Part shown: in pieces, positions 7,129 to 10,271 of the stretch
How positions within the stretch are numbered: position 1 is the first letter of the stretch
Layout of the letters: each line of letters opens with the position of its first letter
DNA from: Candidatus Sulfotelmatobacter sp.
GTDB lineage: Bacteria; Acidobacteriota; Terriglobia; Terriglobales; SbA1
DNA length: 10,271 bases
NCBI GenBank assembly: GCA_030151135.1
Contig: JASLEQ010000295.1
Coordinates: 1-10,271, forward strand
Direction of reading: 5' to 3'
Notes under the pieces: generated by a model
Database searches by the model: none
What the model was told of the DNA's origin: nothing
The model's input: the letters and a program-made list of their open reading frames with translations, nothing else
Program-made: the position numbers and the translations under genes

Positions 7129-8751
7129 CTATTCCCATTCGATGGTTCCAGGCGGCTTCGATGTGATGTCGTATACCACGCGATTCACGCCTTTCACCTC
7201 GTTCACGATTCGGGTGGAGATGGTCTTCAACACCTCGTGAGGCAGTTGCACCCAGTCGGCGGTCATGCCATCTTCCGAACTGACGGCTCGAATGGCGCAG
7301 GTGTAAGCGTAGGTTCGCATGTCGCCCATCACGCCCACAGACATAATTGGCAGAAGGACGGCGAAGGACTGCCAGATCTTCGTGTATAGCCCGGCTTCTT
7401 TGATCTCGCTGACCACGATGTCGTCGCATTCGCGCAGCAGCTTCAGCCGGTCTGGCGTTACTTCGCCCAGGATTCGAACGGCGAGCCCGGGCCCGGGGAA
7501 CGGCTGACGCTGAAGGATCTCCGGCGGCATGGCCAGATCCTTGCCGATCCTGCGAACTTCATCCTTGAACAAGTCCTTCAAGGGCTCGATGAGCTTCAGC
7601 TTCATTTTCTCCGGCAGTCCACCGACATTGTGATGCGACTTGATGACCTGCGAAGGTCCACGCACTGATCGTGATTCGATTACGTCGGGATAAAGCGTTC
7701 CCTGCACCAGCCACTTCACCTTGCCCTCAGTTTTTTCGATTCGCTGGGCTTCCTTTTCGAAGACCTTGATGAACTCGTTGCCGATGATCTTTCGCTTCTT
7801 TTCCGGATCGGTGACGCCGGCTAACTTCTTCAGAAAGCGATCGGTCGCGTCCACGGCATCGAGATGCAACCCCAACTTGTCTCGCAAGGTGGACTGCACC
7901 TTTTCGAATTCGTTTTTGCGCAAGACGCCATTGTTCACAAAGACGCAAGTCAGACGAGACTTCCCTTTGGCATCGCGCAGAGCGCGATCGACTAATACGG
8001 CCGCGACCGACGAATCCACTCCGCCCGACAACGCACAAATCGCCCGGCCGGTCCCGACTTGTTCTTTGATGTGAGCAATCGTGGAATCGATGAAATGCTG
8101 CGAAGTCCACGTGGGCTTCGCGCCACAGATCTGGAAGACGAAATTTCGCAGGATCTGCGTCCCTTGCGGCGTGTGGTGCACTTCCGGATGGAACTGCACG
8201 GCATACCACTTCTTGGCTACATTCTGGATTCCGGCGACGGCGTAGTGCGTCTTCGCCATGAGCTCGAAACCCGGCGGCAGTTCCAGCGCCTCATCGCCAT
8301 GGGACATCCAGACCGCCAGCTTCTTGGCGAGTCCTTTGAACAACTCCGATTCGGAGACGACATCCACTTCCGCATGTCCGTATTCGCGCTTGTCGGCCGG
8401 ACGAACCTTCCCGCCGAGCGTGTGCACCATGAACTGCAGTCCATAGCAGATGCCGAGCACGGGCACGCCGAGGTCGAAGACGTGCGAGTCCGCCGGCGGC
8501 GCATTTTTGTCGTATACCGACCAGGGCGCTCCCGACAGGATGATGCCCACGGGGGCATAAGCCTTGATCTCCTTGAGCGGAGCGTTGCAGGGGAGCACGA
8601 CCGAAAAAACGTTCTGCTCGCGGATGCGGCGCGCGATTAACTGCGTATATTGCGCACCAAAATCAAGGATGACGATGGACTGGGCCCCTGCCACTTGGCC
8701 CGAAGAAGATGAGTTTTTCAGGGATTGTGTCTCCACGAGTGAGTTTCTCAA
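7129..8751 (-). CDS. guaA: GMP synthase (glutamine-hydrolysing)
   Basis: Makes GMP from XMP, ATP and glutamine, the last step of de novo guanine nucleotide synthesis; cytoplasmic. With the TTG at 8751 as residue 1 (540 residues; E. coli GuaA has 525), the class I glutamine amidotransferase domain covers about 25-210. It has nucleophile C102 (GICYGLQ), H188 and E190 (QFHPEV). The ATP pyrophosphatase domain starts near 220 with P-loop LSGGVDSS (241-248). LVQGTLYPDVIES and the QPFPGPGLAVRILGEV segment lead into the dimerisation domain, which ends with the family signature YDITSKPPGTIEWE at the C-terminus. All catalytic features are present. One small oddity is SGAPWSV where SGGP is usual. There is no ATG start: TTG 8751 and GTG 8736 (535 residues, weak GAG ten bases before) are both possible. 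It lies 97 bases after the membrane-protein gene. Confidence 0.97.
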   Translation of the reverse strand: MRNSLVETQSLKNSSSSGQVAGAQSIVILDFGAQYTQLIARRIREQNVFSVVLPCNAPLKEIKAYAPVGIILSGAPWSVYDKNAPPADSHVFDLGVPVLGICYGLQFMVHTLGGKVRPADKREYGHAEVDVVSESELFKGLAKKLAVWMSHGDEALELPPGFELMAKTHYAVAGIQNVAKKWYAVQFHPEVHHTPQGTQILRNFVFQICGAKPTWTSQHFIDSTIAHIKEQVGTGRAICALSGGVDSSVAAVLVDRALRDAKGKSRLTCVFVNNGVLRKNEFEKVQSTLRDKLGLHLDAVDATDRFLKKLAGVTDPEKKRKIIGNEFIKVFEKEAQRIEKTEGKVKWLVQGTLYPDVIESRSVRGPSQVIKSHHNVGGLPEKMKLKLIEPLKDLFKDEVRRIGKDLAMPPEILQRQPFPGPGLAVRILGEVTPDRLKLLRECDDIVVSEIKEAGLYTKIWQSFAVLLPIMSVGVMGDMRTYAYTCAIRAVSSEDGMTADWVQLPHEVLKTISTRIVNEVKGVNRVVYDITSKPPGTIEWE

Positions 8752-10271
8752 ATTCGAGGAGAGAGTGTAAAGACACGTTGTTCACGACTTTGACACGTCG
8801 GTGTCATATGGGGTGTTGCACGTCCGTACGGCAGCCATACGCCGGAAACTATGATTGCGGCGCCAAGTTAGGCTGGTCGCTGAGGATCAGTTCCTCTTTA
8901 TCGATCGTGCTCACCGGAGCGGGTGGCGGCCGCGGGGAGATCGGCCGCGGCGGCAGCCACAGTGCTTCGGGTATCTCAAGGATCGCGGCATATCCCGCTA
9001 CCCTCGCCGTATAGATCCAATCTGCCACCGCGAAGTAAAGCAGGGTCAACACGATCAGTGCGAGCACAACGAGGCGCCAGGGTAGCACGGCAACCAGGCT
9101 CAAAGGCACTGAGACCACAGTGGTTGCCGCGACGAACGCGACCAGGTGAGCCAACGCGGTCCAGAAGCTCACGGCGAAAACGGCTCCGGGACGCTCGCGG
9201 CAAACTGTGACAGCCCCATCCATCGCGCCGATTACGTCGGCCCCATTTCGCACCGCAAAAACCGCTGCGAATGAGAGCAGCCAATTAAGGCAGAAACATG
9301 CCAGTCCGATCAATGCGGCGACAGGAAGAAATAGCACAAAAACCAGACCTGGCCGCGGATCTGCGTTGGTCGAGGCAAAACCTGCAATGATCGATGCTCC
9401 AATGATTGCGACGCCCGATGCCAAAAAAACCGACAATCGGAGGAAATTCAGACGGAGCAATGTGGGAAAAGCGGTACGGGCCGAGTTGTTGTCTGCAATC
9501 GGCAGAACCGCAGCGCCGGGAGCCTTACGACGGATCTGTTCGCGAACGTGGTCGAATATCGCTCGCAGCGTGGCGGTCCTGCCCAGCGATGCTGCGATGA
9601 GCCACAGCGCCGAAACCAGCAGTGCCGCCAATGTGAAGGACATGACGCCGCGGTACAACGTCCCGCGGAAGATACGGGCGATGGCCTGCGAAATCAAAAA
9701 CGCCTGGCCGCTTTTGAGGAACAAAACTTCGCCGCTGGAAACCGGCAATGTATTAAGAAATTCGATGAGCCCAAAAAAGAAGAGGACGATGGCCGTCGTG
9801 CCCACCACCCAGCGCCAGGTAATCTCCGCAAAGGCAAATAGCGGTCGCCGAAGTGCAGCTCGAAATCCTTCCGCCGTTGGCGAAACCTGGGACATGCAGT
9901 AAGCATAGCGCAAATGGATCTGGTCTCGGTCGTACCCTAACGCATGGAGAACATGCCCAGGAAGGTACTTAGTACTTTTGATTTGTATCGTTTCAGCTTG
10001 CGGGTTGCAACGACGCGCATTTGCCAGGCATCCAGATAAGCAGGAATAAAAATTGCAATGAAACAAACGGATCCTGGGACATTCAATTTATCGGAGGTGA
10101 TGTCCCTAAGGATTCGGGAGGAAATATTATGCGATCTCTTAAATATCTAGCGCTAACAGCGGCCGCAGCCCTGATTTTTACCGCAGGAGCGTTCGCAAAA
10201 GATTCCAACTCAGGGAAGTTCGATCTCAGCCAACCCGCGAAGATCGGATCAACCATGCTGCAACCAGGTCA

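Overview
The window looks like a stretch of an Acidobacteriota chromosome. The main reason is a pair of secreted von Willebrand factor A proteins of the type described by the acidobacterial VWFA family (TIGR03436). A signal-peptide protein at the right edge with a VGST-x-L-x-PG-like motif, and a multi-pass membrane protein of a form I associate with this phylum, agree with that. The assignment rests on family knowledge, not on a search. Gene density is ordinary bacterial. I see no tRNA, rRNA, CRISPR array, transposase or phage gene.

Left part (1-2330): the start of a Tat-exported protein runs off the left edge on the minus strand. Divergent from it is a short-chain dehydrogenase (SDR) of the DltE-like type, whose ATG sits just behind a -10-like box. 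After a 220-base gap with a perfect TGTGA-N6-TCACA dyad comes a secreted protein with two IPAGT-type strands, two glycine-zipper segments and a collagen-like Pro/Gly/Thr tail. Two stem-loops separate it from the convergent gene on its right.

Middle (2329-4206): a classical SDR on the minus strand is divergent from a TetR/AcrR regulator, a layout typical of a repressor and its target. A small cupin that lacks the usual metal-binding histidines follows the regulator on the same strand.

Right part (4222-9895): four minus-strand genes, read from right to left. They are a multi-pass membrane protein of unknown function, GMP synthase (guaA), a 566-codon VWA protein with a degenerate metal site, and a 335-codon VWA protein with an intact one. 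They may be partly co-transcribed, but internal promoter-like signals exist before guaA and before each VWA gene. At the right edge a secreted protein starts on the plus strand, divergent from the membrane protein. Its start is overlapped by a 16-codon open frame with its own Shine-Dalgarno sequence.

Most genes have ordinary predicted roles: purine synthesis, redox enzymes and a regulator. The less explained parts are the VWA pair next to guaA, the glycine-zipper protein, the unusual translation starts and several unexplained dyads. I did not find a clear new defence or mobile system.
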